Shown here: in pieces, positions 21,937-31,655 of the stretch
Position numbering within the stretch: position 1 is the stretch's first letter
How the letters are laid out: each line of letters opens with the position of its first letter
From: Hoyosella sp. YIM 151337
GTDB taxonomy: Bacteria; Actinomycetota; Actinomycetes; Mycobacteriales; Mycobacteriaceae
Direction of reading: 5' to 3'
Length of the DNA stretch: 64,000 bases
Assembly: GCF_026041215.1 (NCBI RefSeq)
Contig: NZ_JAPEIQ010000006.1
Location: forward strand, 202,146-266,145
Notes under the pieces: generated by a model
Told to the model about the DNA's origin: nothing
Database searches by the model: none
Seen by the model: the letters and a program-made list of their open reading frames with translations, nothing else
Program-made: the position numbers and the translations under genes

Positions 21937-21948
21937 TTTCAATTGAAA
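21937..21948. promoter_or_regulatory. Palindromic operator at the amiC start
   Basis: Perfect 12-bp palindrome TTTCAATTGAAA whose last base is the A of the amiC ATG. It lies between the divergent MarR and amiC genes. A near copy (TTTCAAATGAAA) stands before amiS. Confidence 0.6.
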
Positions 21949-23072
21949 TGAGTGTAGCCCCCGCGACGCCAGATTTCACCCCGCCGCACCGCAGCCCGGC
22001 CCGCCAGAGCGCTCCAGCGAACACGCCGGACACTCTGCGCATCGGCATGGTTGTTCCACTGCAAGGGCCCGCCGGTCTGTTCGGCCCGTCATGCGAAGCG
22101 ATAAGCGCGTTAGGGGCACACGAGTTGAACTCGGCAGGGGGCATCCTCGGCCGCCAGGTGGAGATTGAGATCATCGACGGCGGCGCACCGCCCCGGGACG
22201 TCGCGCGAACCGTCAGTGCACTCGCACACGCAGGACGCATCGACGCGGTCAGCGGCTGGCACATCTCGTCAGTGCGCCACGCCCTCGCCCCCATCCTCGC
22301 CGGCCGCCTTCCCTACGCCTACACCTCGCTGTATGAAGGTGGCGAGAGCCGTTCCGGCATCTACTGCTGCGGCGAGACCCCGCGCGAGCAGATCGGGCCC
22401 GCGCTGCGCTGGCTGCGCAACAACCTTGGCACGCGACGCTGGATGATCGTCGGGGACGACTACGTGTGGCCACACCTTTCCGCTGCCGCAATTCACCAAT
22501 ACGCCCACCAGCTCGGTCTGACAATCGCTGGTGAAGCGTTCGTCCGGCTCGGACAGAGCGACATGCGGGACCTCATCGCGGATGTCCGCGCAGTACGGCC
22601 CGAAGGCGTCCTCATGCTCCTCGTGGGCCAAGACGCGGTCGAATTCAATCGCGCCTTCGCACGCGCGGGGCTGCACGAACACATCACCCGCTTCAGCCCA
22701 CTCATGGAGGAGAACATGCTGATGGCGAGCGGCCCGGAGACGACAAGCGGCCTGTTTGTCGCTGCCGCCTACTTTCGCTCGCTGATCGGCGCGAATTCGC
22801 TTGACCTCATCGGCCGCTACACGGCGTTGCACGGTCCGCACGCGCCAGCACTCAACAATGCGGCCGAGTCGTGCTACGAGGGCCTGCAGACACTCGCCGC
22901 ATTAGCCCGGCGTGCGGGTTCACTGGACGTGACCGCGCTTGATTCGGCGGTCGATGGTGCAGGTTATGACGGGCCACGCGGCCCGGTCTCGTTCCGCGGT
23001 TCGCAGGGCCACCAACGGGTACACCTCGCCGCCGCGTCCGGTGTGGACTTCGAGGTCATCACTTCCCTTTAA
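21948..23072 (+). CDS. amiC: AmiC-type amide-binding protein
   Basis: A 374-residue type I periplasmic-binding-fold protein of the AmiC/branched-chain amino-acid receptor group. IGMVVPLQGPAGLFGPS, LNSAGGILGRQVEIEIIDGG, SGWHISSVRHALAP, YEGGESR and SCYEGLQTLAAL are characteristic. No signal peptide is visible: the N-terminus is hydrophilic and proline-rich, so it is probably a cytoplasmic amide sensor as in Pseudomonas AmiC. The ATG at 21948 is preferred over one at 21918 because the operator palindrome ends there. It heads amiC-amiS-amiE-amiB. No AmiR antiterminator gene is present. Confidence 0.88.
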   Translation: MSVAPATPDFTPPHRSPARQSAPANTPDTLRIGMVVPLQGPAGLFGPSCEAISALGAHELNSAGGILGRQVEIEIIDGGAPPRDVARTVSALAHAGRIDAVSGWHISSVRHALAPILAGRLPYAYTSLYEGGESRSGIYCCGETPREQIGPALRWLRNNLGTRRWMIVGDDYVWPHLSAAAIHQYAHQLGLTIAGEAFVRLGQSDMRDLIADVRAVRPEGVLMLLVGQDAVEFNRAFARAGLHEHITRFSPLMEENMLMASGPETTSGLFVAAAYFRSLIGANSLDLIGRYTALHGPHAPALNNAAESCYEGLQTLAALARRAGSLDVTALDSAVDGAGYDGPRGPVSFRGSQGHQRVHLAAASGVDFEVITSL

Positions 23073-23130
23073 CCAGCGCCGAACCCTAGTTCTCCGCCAG
23101 CCCTTGACGATGTGACGGCCAACACTTAAA

Positions 23131-23156
23131 TTCATATGAAAGCTTTTCAAATGAAA
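23131..23156. promoter_or_regulatory. Tandem operator-like palindromes before amiS
   Basis: TTCATATGAA (23131-23140) and TTTCAAATGAAA (23145-23156) lie 17-42 bp before the amiS start. The second differs from the amiC palindrome only in the central pair. Placement suggests a second regulated promoter inside the operon. Confidence 0.55.
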
Positions 23157-23172
23157 TTAACTGGAGGTCGCG

Positions 23173-23835
23173 ATGGGCAACGTCGGGCTGCTCTATGTCG
23201 GAGCCGTACTTCTCGTTAACGGGCTCATGCTTCTCGGGGCCGTCCCCAGCCGCTCCGCCGCTGCCCTCAACCTGTTCGTGGGTGCACTGCAATGCGTGAT
23301 ACCGACGGTTCTGCTCATCCAGTCCGCCGGTGCCCCCGATGCGGTCCTCGCCGCGTCCGGGCTCTACCTGTTCGGCTTCACCTACCTTTACGTCGGCATC
23401 AATACCCTCGCTGGACTCGACCCCCAGGGTCTCGGCTGGTTCTCCCTCTTCGTCGCGGTCGCCGCCGGTGTGTACTCAGTGTTGTCCTTCACCGTCACAG
23501 CCGATCCGGTGTTCGGCGTCATCTGGCTGGCATGGGCGCTGCTGTGGACACTGTTCTTCCTCGTCCTCGGGGTAGGCCGCACTGAACTCACGCGATTCAC
23601 CGGGTGGGCCGTCGTATTGCTGAGCCAGCCAACGTGCACCATCCCCGCATTCCTCGGCCTCGCAAATCGCTACACAGCGAGCGCAGACGCAGCCTGGCTG
23701 GCCGCAGCATCCTTCGCGATCCTCCTGGCCACAGCGGCCCTACTCGCACGACGCGGGCTTCCCCGCCAACACGATCGGTCCAGCGAATCCGCTCCCCACT
23801 CCGTGCACGTCTCCGCACGAGCCGCGCACGCCTGA
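23173..23835 (+). CDS. amiS: AmiS/UreI-family amide channel
   Basis: A 220-residue membrane protein with six to seven hydrophobic segments of the AmiS/UreI family, which conducts short amides or urea through the membrane. The N-terminal [17 protein letters not shown] and the [15 protein letters not shown] region are diagnostic. A hydrophilic C-terminal tail of about 25 residues, rich in Ser, His and Ala, follows the last helix. GGAGG stands nine bases before the ATG. It lies between the sensor amiC and the amidase amiE. Confidence 0.92.
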   Translation: MGNVGLLYVGAVLLVNGLMLLGAVPSRSAAALNLFVGALQCVIPTVLLIQSAGAPDAVLAASGLYLFGFTYLYVGINTLAGLDPQGLGWFSLFVAVAAGVYSVLSFTVTADPVFGVIWLAWALLWTLFFLVLGVGRTELTRFTGWAVVLLSQPTCTIPAFLGLANRYTASADAAWLAAASFAILLATAALLARRGLPRQHDRSSESAPHSVHVSARAAHA

Positions 23836-23870
23836 ACGCCAGAAAACCAATCCAGAGAAAGGTCAACTCA

Positions 23871-24908
23871 ATGCGTCACGGAGATATCTCGTCAAGCCCA
23901 GACACTGTCGGAGTCGCGGTTGTCAACTACAAGATGCCTCGGTTGCACACCAAAGCTGACGTGCTCACCAACGCGCAAAAGATCGCCGACATGCTCGTGG
24001 GCATGAAAACCGGGTTGCCGGGCATGGATCTGGTCATCTTCCCTGAGTACTCAACCCAGGGCATCATGTACGACGAAGCGGAAATGTACGACACCGCGGC
24101 GACGGTTCCTGGCGAGGAAACCGCCATCTTCTCGAGCGCGTGCCGCGAGGCGCGCACCTGGGGCGTCTTCTCAATCACCGGCGAACAACACGAAGACCAC
24201 CCGCACAAGCCGCCCTACAACACCTTGGTTCTCATCAACGATCAGGGCGAGATCGTGCAGAAATACCGCAAGATTCTGCCGTGGTGCCCCATCGAAGGCT
24301 GGTACCCGGGTGACACTACGTACGTCACAGAAGGGCCCAAGGGCATGAAAATCTCCCTCATCATCTGCGACGACGGCAACTACCCGGAGATTTGGCGTGA
24401 CTGCGCAATGAAGGGCGCCGAGCTCATCGTGCGCTGCCAGGGCTATATGTACCCCGCAAAAGACCAGCAAGTGCTCATGGCCAAGGCCATGGCCTGGGCG
24501 AACAACTGCTATGTCGCAGTCGCGAACGCGGCTGGCTTCGACGGCGTCTACTCATACTTCGGCCACTCGTCGATCATCGGCTTCGACGGACGGACACTCG
24601 GTGAAACGGGTGAGGAAGAGTACGGCATCCAATTCGCTCAGCTGTCGCTCAGCGCGCTGCGCGACGCACGCATACATGACCAGTCACAGAACCACCTGTT
24701 CAAGCTCTTACACCGCGGGTACTCCGGCGTGCACGCCGCAGGCGATGGCGACAGAGGCGTCGCGGACTGCCCGTTCGAGTTCTACAAGCTGTGGGTGACA
24801 GACGCACAAAAGGCGCAGGAGCATGTGGAAGCGATCACCCGGGACACCGTGGGCGTCGCTGACTGCCGCGTCGGCTCTCTGCCGGTCGAGCGAACACGGG
24901 AAGCCTGA
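23871..24908 (+). CDS. amiE: Aliphatic amidase
   Basis: A 345-residue nitrilase-superfamily amidase that hydrolyses acetamide-like amides to acid and ammonia. The catalytic triad is intact at the standard positions: Glu59 (IFPEYS), Lys134 (YRKILPW) and Cys166 (IICDDGN). Length equals the Pseudomonas and Rhodococcus enzymes. The ATG at 23871 is chosen after an AGAAAGG ribosome site; the frame is open upstream within amiS. Homologous enzymes form hexamers and also make hydroxamates. Confidence 0.97.
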   Translation: MRHGDISSSPDTVGVAVVNYKMPRLHTKADVLTNAQKIADMLVGMKTGLPGMDLVIFPEYSTQGIMYDEAEMYDTAATVPGEETAIFSSACREARTWGVFSITGEQHEDHPHKPPYNTLVLINDQGEIVQKYRKILPWCPIEGWYPGDTTYVTEGPKGMKISLIICDDGNYPEIWRDCAMKGAELIVRCQGYMYPAKDQQVLMAKAMAWANNCYVAVANAAGFDGVYSYFGHSSIIGFDGRTLGETGEEEYGIQFAQLSLSALRDARIHDQSQNHLFKLLHRGYSGVHAAGDGDRGVADCPFEFYKLWVTDAQKAQEHVEAITRDTVGVADCRVGSLPVERTREA

Positions 24909-24946
24909 CCACGCAGTAGCGAACACCCCCGGATGCGAGGACTCAC

Positions 24947-25987
24947 ATGCCGTTTCTGACCGATATGTACCACGACAACAATAAGGGCCGATCTAGCACC
25001 TCACGTCCGGGGCACACGCCCGCACCTGAACACCACGGCTTTGATCCCGACCATTTCGCACGCCAACTGCGTGCGCGGATTGCTGGTCAAGAGTCTGCAA
25101 TCCGGGCCGTCACCCGCACGGTCACTGTCGGCCAGAGCGGCCTGAACGACCCAGAGCGGCCGCTGGGCAATGTCCTGCTCGCCGGACCCACCGGCGTGGG
25201 AAAGACTGAGCTCGTGCGCCGGGTTGCCGCCGAACTGCGCGCGTCTTCCGAAGACTTCTGCCGCATCGACATGAGCGCCCTCGCCCAGGAGCATTACGCG
25301 GCATCATTTTCCGGAGCGCCGCCCGGATACGCGGGTAGCAAAGAATCGTACAGTCTTTTCGACAAGGGCGTCATCGAGGGCGATCCGTACACACCCGGAA
25401 TCGTGCTTTTCGACGAGATAGAGAAGGCCGACCGGGCCGTCCTGCGTGCGCTGTTGCACGTTCTCGACAACGGTCACCTGCGGCTCGCGAACGGCCAGCG
25501 CACCATCTCGTTTCGCAACTGCTATGTCTTTCTCACGTCAAACCTGGGGTCACGAGCACTGCTTCAGATGCGGCGACGGCGTGCTGCGGCGTTCGCCCCG
25601 GCACGACACTTCCGCTCCCGCAGCCCGGAGCGAACGATCCGCAGAGAACTCGAGCGGTTCCTCGAGCCGGAGTTTTTCAACAGGATTGATGAGACCGTTG
25701 TCTTGCACGCATTCACCGCTGAAACTGCGGCCGAAGTGACCAGGCGGGAGCTTGACCTGCTCGCCAAACGGCTCGCACGCCGCAGCGTCACGCTCACCGT
25801 AAGCGACGCAGCGGTCCATGCGCTCACCCGGGCAGGATTCGACCCCGCCTATGGTGCGCGCGGTTTGCGGCGAGCGGTCCGGAGCCTCCTCAGTGACCCC
25901 CTCGCCCGGGCACTCCTGTCGGCTCGAAGCCCTGTGGACGCATTCGTCAGCGTCGCACACGGAGAAGTCTGCGTGGAGGTCCGCTAG
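24947..25987 (+). CDS. amiB: AmiB-type AAA+ ATPase (ClpA/B-like)
   Basis: A 346-residue single-domain AAA+ ATPase similar to the C-terminal module of ClpA/ClpB. Walker A is GPTGVGKT, Walker B LFDEIEKA, sensor 1 FLTSNLGS, the arginine finger region FFNRIDETVV and sensor 2 GARGLRRAV. A histidine-rich, disordered N-terminus of about 30 residues replaces the usual N-domain. In Pseudomonas amiB lies within the amidase operon and may act as a chaperone with AmiS or AmiE, but its role is not settled. It is 38 bp after amiE and likely co-transcribed. Confidence 0.88.
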   Translation: MPFLTDMYHDNNKGRSSTSRPGHTPAPEHHGFDPDHFARQLRARIAGQESAIRAVTRTVTVGQSGLNDPERPLGNVLLAGPTGVGKTELVRRVAAELRASSEDFCRIDMSALAQEHYAASFSGAPPGYAGSKESYSLFDKGVIEGDPYTPGIVLFDEIEKADRAVLRALLHVLDNGHLRLANGQRTISFRNCYVFLTSNLGSRALLQMRRRRAAAFAPARHFRSRSPERTIRRELERFLEPEFFNRIDETVVLHAFTAETAAEVTRRELDLLAKRLARRSVTLTVSDAAVHALTRAGFDPAYGARGLRRAVRSLLSDPLARALLSARSPVDAFVSVAHGEVCVEVR

Positions 25988-25996
25988 CCTCTGCGT

Positions 25997-26503
25997 GTGG
26001 CGATTCCCGATTTCATCCTCGAACTCCGTGAACACATCGGCCATCGCATGCTGTGGCTGCCCAGCGTCAGCGCCGTCGTCTTCGATCATTCTGAGCAAAA
26101 CATCCTGCTTGCTCAGCGAGCCGACAACGGTGCCTGGGCGGTGATCTCCGGCGTCCTCGAACCGGGTGAACATCCTGGGCCCGCGATCCAGCGTGAAATC
26201 AAGGAGGAGGCCGGGATCGACGTGGCACTACTCGGTCTCAGCAGTGTCGATGTGAGTCCGGAAGTCGTGCACGCCAACGGGGACCAGTGCCAGTACCTTG
26301 ACCTATGCTTCGCCGCGCGCGCCGTAGGCGGCGTCCCGCATCTGGCGGATGACGAGAACATTGCAATCGATTGGTTCTCGCCACTCAACCTTCCTGCCGG
26401 CCTCACCGACACGTCACGGCGACGGATCGAGCGTGCGATCACGCACCGTAAGCAGCAAGCTGCCGGGCTCGAAAATGCTGGTGCGCCGTGGTTTCGCCGC
26501 TGA
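25997..26503 (+). CDS. NUDIX hydrolase
   Basis: A 168-residue NUDIX protein. The Nudix box runs from GVLEPGEHP through REIKEEAGI, with all metal-binding glutamates present. The short N-terminal helix (FILELREHIGHRMLWLP) is typical of actinobacterial ADP-ribose/NTP-type family members. The substrate cannot be read. The GTG at 25997 is nine bases past the amiB stop, so it may be read through from the amidase operon, though no functional link is evident. Confidence 0.88.
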   Translation: MAIPDFILELREHIGHRMLWLPSVSAVVFDHSEQNILLAQRADNGAWAVISGVLEPGEHPGPAIQREIKEEAGIDVALLGLSSVDVSPEVVHANGDQCQYLDLCFAARAVGGVPHLADDENIAIDWFSPLNLPAGLTDTSRRRIERAITHRKQQAAGLENAGAPWFRR

Positions 26504-26756
26504 ACAGCCCTTCGGCGCTTTGCACGATTTGAGAATTAGTATTGCGAATTGCTTATAGGTGTTTTTACCTTTTCACAGCCTGTTACTCCGCTATTTAATT
26601 ATAATTCCTTTCCGGTAACTCTTGAATTTTCCCAACGCTACCGGCAATATGAACAGCCGAGCCGGGTGTCGTAAGAATTACCCACTCCGCCCTACGCGCG
26701 GTGGGACCACCCGTGCTCGATCGTGAAATTTGCACCCAAGCACAGGAGTTACATCC
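26504..26756. other. AT-rich intergenic region
   Basis: About 250 bp with no gene. Bases 26520-26660 are clearly more AT-rich than the surroundings (runs such as TATTTAATTATAATT). A small dyad GTAAGAATTAC at 26671-26681 precedes the exported-protein gene. It probably carries that gene's promoter. Confidence 0.5.
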
Positions 26757-27080
26757 ATGCGCAAGTCGATCAAACGATTCGCTGCAACTGGCGCTGCTGC
26801 AGCGCTTATATCGGGCGGCATGCTCGCCGGAACAGGCACCGCATTCGCTCAAGAAACGGACGATACCGAAGCCGCCCCGACGCTCGACTTTGGCGGTGTT
26901 ATCAGTGACTTCGTGTGTGCTTTCGACTTTGCCGGGTCGCTTGGCTTCTGTGACGCCGACGAAGATAACGGCGAAGCGGAAATCGACGAAACAGTGGACG
27001 AATCCACGGCCGCTGGCACGGAAGACGCCGAAGATGCAGTCGGCGACGATGCTGCGACCGGTGACGAAGCCGGCGAGTAG
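26757..27080 (+). CDS. Small acidic exported protein
   Basis: A 107-residue protein with a clear Sec signal peptide (basic MRKSIKRF, hydrophobic core, likely cleavage after AFA at residue 31). The mature part has one short hydrophobic segment with two cysteines (Cys54, Cys65) that could pair, then an intensely acidic tail (Glu/Asp/Ala/Thr) to the end. AGGAG precedes the ATG. No family was recognised. Similar short exported proteins occur in mycolata, but no function can be assigned. A bidirectional terminator follows. Confidence 0.8.
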   Translation: MRKSIKRFAATGAAAALISGGMLAGTGTAFAQETDDTEAAPTLDFGGVISDFVCAFDFAGSLGFCDADEDNGEAEIDETVDESTAAGTEDAEDAVGDDAATGDEAGE

Positions 27081-27119
27081 TCCGAGCCGCGCATCTGCAT
27101 CACAACGGTGACGCAGAAA

Positions 27120-27165
27120 GGCCGGGCAAATTCCGGAAGCAGTATGATCCGCAATTTGCCCGGCC
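27120..27165. terminator. Bidirectional hairpin terminator
   Basis: Perfect 13-bp stem GGCCGGGCAAATT (27120-27132) with its complement at 27153-27165, loop 20 nt. It lies between two convergent genes. Confidence 0.8.
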
Positions 27166-27170
27166 CTTCG

Positions 27171-27884
27171 CTACATTTTCGCGCGCCACACCATTGCCAA
27201 ACTGAAGACCCCGAAGATCGCCATTCCGGACGCCGCGAGGTAGAGCAGAATCGGGCCGAAGGGCTGCGCTGCCAGTGTTCGCAGCGCCGCGTCGAGCCCG
27301 GCAGCCTCCTCGGGCTGCGAACGTGCTGTCGCCACCAGCACAAGAATCCCGACCATCAGGATCACCAGACCCTTGCCTACGTAGCCCGCGATACCCAGCT
27401 TTCGCAGCATGCCGCCGGCGCGGCCCACGAGGTCGTCGATGAACTTGCGATTCGCGCCTTTGTAGATGTAACCGACTCCGACGCCCACGACGACGAGGCC
27501 TACGATCAGCAATAACGCGCTCCCAGCAGTTGTCTGCATGAGACGGCCGGTGAAGGCCACCGCTTCACCGTCTTCGACACCCTGACCGGTGGCATAGCGA
27601 AACGCGAGGTAACCCAGGCCCGCGTTGATAACAGCGAGCGAGAATGCGCTCACCCGCTGGAACAGCGACACAGATTGCTCGCCGTCCGCAACACGGCCCA
27701 GGAATGTCTCCACCAATCGCCACAGCGCCATCGCGACGAAGCACCCAAACGCCGCCCACAGCGCCGCCTGCCCGCCGGCACGCTGCGACATTTCAGCGAA
27801 TGCCCCCGACGGGTCGGGGTCTGCCGCGACGTCGCCACCGCCCATCACTAATTGCACCGCGAGGTAGCCAATCGCGATGTGCAA
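27171..27884 (-). CDS. DUF1206 integral membrane protein (start uncertain)
   Basis: A membrane protein with six hydrophobic segments arranged as three DUF1206 repeats, seen in GLLHIAIGYLAVQL, INAGLGYLAFRYATG and GYVGKGLVILMVGILVL. The nearest usual start is the TTG at 27882-27884, but the first repeat clearly begins upstream (RVARSGFVVTG), and this frame stays open with no ATG, GTG or TTG back to the nrdF stop codon at 27969-27971. Translation may begin at a CTG directly after that stop. Function unknown. Confidence 0.8.
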   Translation of the reverse strand: MHIAIGYLAVQLVMGGGDVAADPDPSGAFAEMSQRAGGQAALWAAFGCFVAMALWRLVETFLGRVADGEQSVSLFQRVSAFSLAVINAGLGYLAFRYATGQGVEDGEAVAFTGRLMQTTAGSALLLIVGLVVVGVGVGYIYKGANRKFIDDLVGRAGGMLRKLGIAGYVGKGLVILMVGILVLVATARSQPEEAAGLDAALRTLAAQPFGPILLYLAASGMAIFGVFSLAMVWRAKM

Positions 27885-27968
27885 TAGGCCGGTGACTACG
27901 AACCCACTGCGCGCGACTCGCTCGAAAGCACTGTGCTGCGCTACGGCTCGCTGATCATGCTTGCTCAG

Positions 27969-28991
<1,023 letters not shown>

Positions 28992-29068
28992 TCAGAGGAT
29001 GCCTCATTACCAGTCTCTCAAATGTCGCGCGGGCGCCCGAAATACCCCGAGAGTCGCCGGGGTGCGAA

Positions 29069-29115
29069 CCACAACACCTAGGGGCTCACTCTAGCTCAGC
29101 AGGAACATCTAGTAG
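29069..29115. promoter_or_regulatory. Candidate NrdR box pair upstream of nrdF
   Basis: The 307 bp between nrdF and the dehydrogenase gene holds no gene. Two elements with cores ACACCTAG (29069-29084) and ACATCTAGTA (29100-29115) start 31 bp apart, the three-turn pitch typical of NrdR boxes. They match acaCwAtATaTwGtgt at about 10 and 8 of 16 positions, so they are weak alone. The same cores recur before nrdH. Confidence 0.5.
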
Positions 29116-29283
29116 TTACATTGATGGAATTCCCCGGTCTGGTGCGTGTCACGGCGTGTCGTATCAACGGACCGATCCGATGATCGAACGTCATCTGAAC
29201 TGAGGCCTTTCGGCCCCTGCGCGCAACCCCCGGCACACGCGACTCTTGAACCGTCAGCCGACTCGCCACTAATGGAGAAACAA

Positions 29284-30297
29284 ATGAAAGCTGCGGTCGT
29301 CACCGGATTCCACACACCCCTCGAGATCGAAGAGCGAACCGTACCAGACCCCGGGCCGAACCAGGTTCTCGTACGCATCGAAGCATCCGGGCTGTGCCAC
29401 ACCGATATCCACGCAGCCAACGGAGACTGGCCGGTCAAGCCAGCTCCCCCCTTCATTCCCGGCCACGAAGGCGTGGGTATCGTCGAGAGCGCCGGTGCAA
29501 GCGTTACGCGGGTCAAGCCCGGAGACCGGGTCGCGGTGCCGTGGCTAGGGTCCGCCTGCGGTGAATGCGAATACTGCCTCACTGGCTGGGAGACGCTCTG
29601 CGAGAGCCAGCAAAACACCGGCTACTCGATCGACGGAGGCTGGGCTGAGTACGTGCTGGCGGACGGTCGCTATGTCGTCAAGGTACCCGAGGGCGTCGAT
29701 CCCTTCGAAGCGGCGCCACTCACCTGTGCGGGAGTAACGACGTACAAAGCAGTCAAGGTATCGGGTGCGCGCCCCTCAGACCTCGTTGCGATCTTCGGAA
29801 TCGGCGGGCTCGGCCACCTCGCTCTGCAGTATGCGCAGATCGCGGGCGCCCAGGTTGTCGCGGTTGACCTGATCGACGAGAAACTGGACATGGCACGCGA
29901 ACTCGGCGCGGCCTATACCCTCAACGCACGCGAAAAGGATCCTGCCGAGTACATTCAGGGACTCGGGGGCGCAGACACCGCGATCGCCCTGGCCGTCAAC
30001 CCCAAATCGTTCGAACAGGCCTACCGCTCACTCAAACGCGGGGGGACGCTTGTCCTCGTCGGACTGCCCGCTGACAACAACATGAATCTGCCGATCTTCG
30101 AAACCGTGCTCAACGGCATCAAAGTTGTCGGATCCATCGTCGGCACACGCGTCGACTTGCAAGAAGTGTTCGAACTGCACGCCGCAGGCAAGACGTCGGT
30201 CCACTATCACACGCGCAAGCTGGACGAGGTCAATGACGCCATTCGTGACGTCGAGAATGGCCGGGTCGACGCTCGTCTCGTGTTCGACATGTCCTAA
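29284..30297 (+). CDS. Zinc-dependent alcohol dehydrogenase (AdhP-like MDR)
   Basis: A 337-residue medium-chain dehydrogenase. The catalytic zinc site is CHTD plus GHEGVG, the structural zinc loop is CGECEYC...C, and the nucleotide motif is GIGGLGHLA. A following acidic residue (AVDLID) favours NAD over NADP. The closest type is bacterial AdhP/AdhA, which oxidises ethanol and other primary alcohols. The ATG at 29284 follows GGAGAA; an in-frame ATG at 29272 is possible. It occupies the position where M. tuberculosis has adhC between fecB and nrdF2. Confidence 0.93.
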   Translation: MKAAVVTGFHTPLEIEERTVPDPGPNQVLVRIEASGLCHTDIHAANGDWPVKPAPPFIPGHEGVGIVESAGASVTRVKPGDRVAVPWLGSACGECEYCLTGWETLCESQQNTGYSIDGGWAEYVLADGRYVVKVPEGVDPFEAAPLTCAGVTTYKAVKVSGARPSDLVAIFGIGGLGHLALQYAQIAGAQVVAVDLIDEKLDMARELGAAYTLNAREKDPAEYIQGLGGADTAIALAVNPKSFEQAYRSLKRGGTLVLVGLPADNNMNLPIFETVLNGIKVVGSIVGTRVDLQEVFELHAAGKTSVHYHTRKLDEVNDAIRDVENGRVDARLVFDMS

Positions 30298-30307
30298 CGC
30301 ACTGAGT

Positions 30308-30337
30308 GTGCAGGCGCGGGGCTCACCGCACCTGCAC
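30308..30337. terminator. Hairpin between convergent adh and DinB-like gene
   Basis: GTGCAGG (30308-30314) pairs with CCTGCAC (30331-30337). It starts 10 bp after the adh stop and overlaps the last codons of the convergent gene. Confidence 0.5.
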
Positions 30338-31102
30338 TGCGTCGAGAATGAGACGGAGGCCGACCGGGTTACCCGTGATCTCGATGACGTCCGACGCGAC
30401 CGGACCAGTGCCGTTGCCGTCAAGGCCCATCCGGCGCCACACAGCGAGCAGCAGGTCGGAGGCTGCGCCTCTGAGCACCATATGCGCCTCGTCGCGGCCG
30501 CGGCCGCGACGCACAATTGGTCCATCTTCGCCAATGGTCAGCGTCCACCGCGCGGCATCGACGTCAACGCAGTCCAGCTGTAGCGCAACCTTGGGCAGCG
30601 CAGCGGTCCTGGTGCCCGCAAGAATCCTCGGCACGAATACGGTGAGCCACTCGTCGATGCCGTCAGCAGCCAAGCGGGCGTCAATGCGGCTAGCTGCTCC
30701 TGGCAGCACGGCATTCTCCGCGTCCCACCTGTGCACTGCTGTTTCGTGCGCCTGCCTCCGGAACCAGAAGCCGGCCGTACTGGGACCGGTGAACGTGTCG
30801 GCTGGAGCGTCCGGATCCTGCCGATTGAGTTCATCGACCAGGGCTTCGTACGATTCTCGGTACCACGGCATGATCGCTGGGCCTGACGGCGGGCGACTGT
30901 CCTGCGATACTGCCGCAGCGGCTTCTGCACCGCCCGCGAGGTAGCTTGTGGCCCACCTATGCACGCGGCCGAGATGGGCCACAAGACGCTCCAGCTTCCA
31001 GCCCGGACACGTCGGCACGGGAACGTCAAGCGCTTCGATGGGCTGAGCGGCGATGAGCTCACCATCGCGCACGATCGCGGCAAGGTACTCGTCGGGTTGC
31101 AC
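30323..31102 (-). CDS. Maleylpyruvate isomerase-family (DinB fold, mycothiol-type) protein
   Basis: A 259-residue protein with an N-terminal mycothiol-dependent maleylpyruvate isomerase domain: CPGWKLERLVAHLGRVHRW near residue 32 and the metal-site HETAVHRWDAE near 120. A C-terminal SCP2-like domain (residues 170-255) follows. Many actinobacterial genes of this type have unknown substrates, so isomerase activity is not claimed. It is convergent with adh and stands apart from the exported-protein gene upstream. Confidence 0.82.
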   Translation of the reverse strand: MQPDEYLAAIVRDGELIAAQPIEALDVPVPTCPGWKLERLVAHLGRVHRWATSYLAGGAEAAAAVSQDSRPPSGPAIMPWYRESYEALVDELNRQDPDAPADTFTGPSTAGFWFRRQAHETAVHRWDAENAVLPGAASRIDARLAADGIDEWLTVFVPRILAGTRTAALPKVALQLDCVDVDAARWTLTIGEDGPIVRRGRGRDEAHMVLRGAASDLLLAVWRRMGLDGNGTGPVASDVIEITGNPVGLRLILDAVQVR

Positions 31103-31142
31103 GCATACAAAGGTAACGCCCGCGGCTCCTCAGTCAGCGCGA

Positions 31143-31592
31143 CTAATCTGCATTGCCTCCAGCGGGTACGGCGTCCGTGGTGAAACCAGGTATCACGCCA
31201 CACATTTCGCCTGCCGCGTTTTCGTAGACTCCGTACACCACGGAGACAACAGTGCCCGGCCCGGTCTCTGCGAGGGTAAGTGGCACAAAGACACCGTCCG
31301 CGAGGAACTCAGTGGGGATCAGCGGCTGAGTGCCGAACTGGAATGAGTCGATGTTGAGCCAGCCGACATTCGCACCGTCGCCGCCCTGCTCATTGATCAC
31401 GTAGAAGATTTCCCCGGGTGGCACCGCGTCATTGTTGGTATGGACAACTGATTGAACCGCAGCCATACCACTCTCACAGAACAGAACTGTTGGCTGAGAG
31501 TCGAATGGAGCCGCAGCAGCCACTGCGGGAGCAGCAATGGCTGCCGCAGCGGCCGCACTGGTCGCGAACAGGGGGCGGATGACTCTGGGCAC
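31143..31592 (-). CDS. Exported protein of unknown function
   Basis: A 149-residue protein. The GTG at 31590-31592 follows a good AGGAG and gives a signal peptide (VPRVIRP, then an alanine-rich core) ending near AAAAP. The mature part of about 115 residues has two cysteines (FCESG, MCGVIP) that may pair, and a beta-rich, hydrophilic composition with VPPGEIFYVIN and LAETGPGTVV. No domain was recognised. It is 63 bp after a second exported-protein gene on the same strand, so the pair is probably co-transcribed. Confidence 0.75.
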   Translation of the reverse strand: MPRVIRPLFATSAAAAAAIAAPAVAAAAPFDSQPTVLFCESGMAAVQSVVHTNNDAVPPGEIFYVINEQGGDGANVGWLNIDSFQFGTQPLIPTEFLADGVFVPLTLAETGPGTVVSVVYGVYENAAGEMCGVIPGFTTDAVPAGGNAD

Positions 31593-31655
31593 GCGTTCTC
31601 CTTTCACAAACGTATGTGGGATTAGCACTTCTGGGGCGTGACGGTATCGCCGCGT

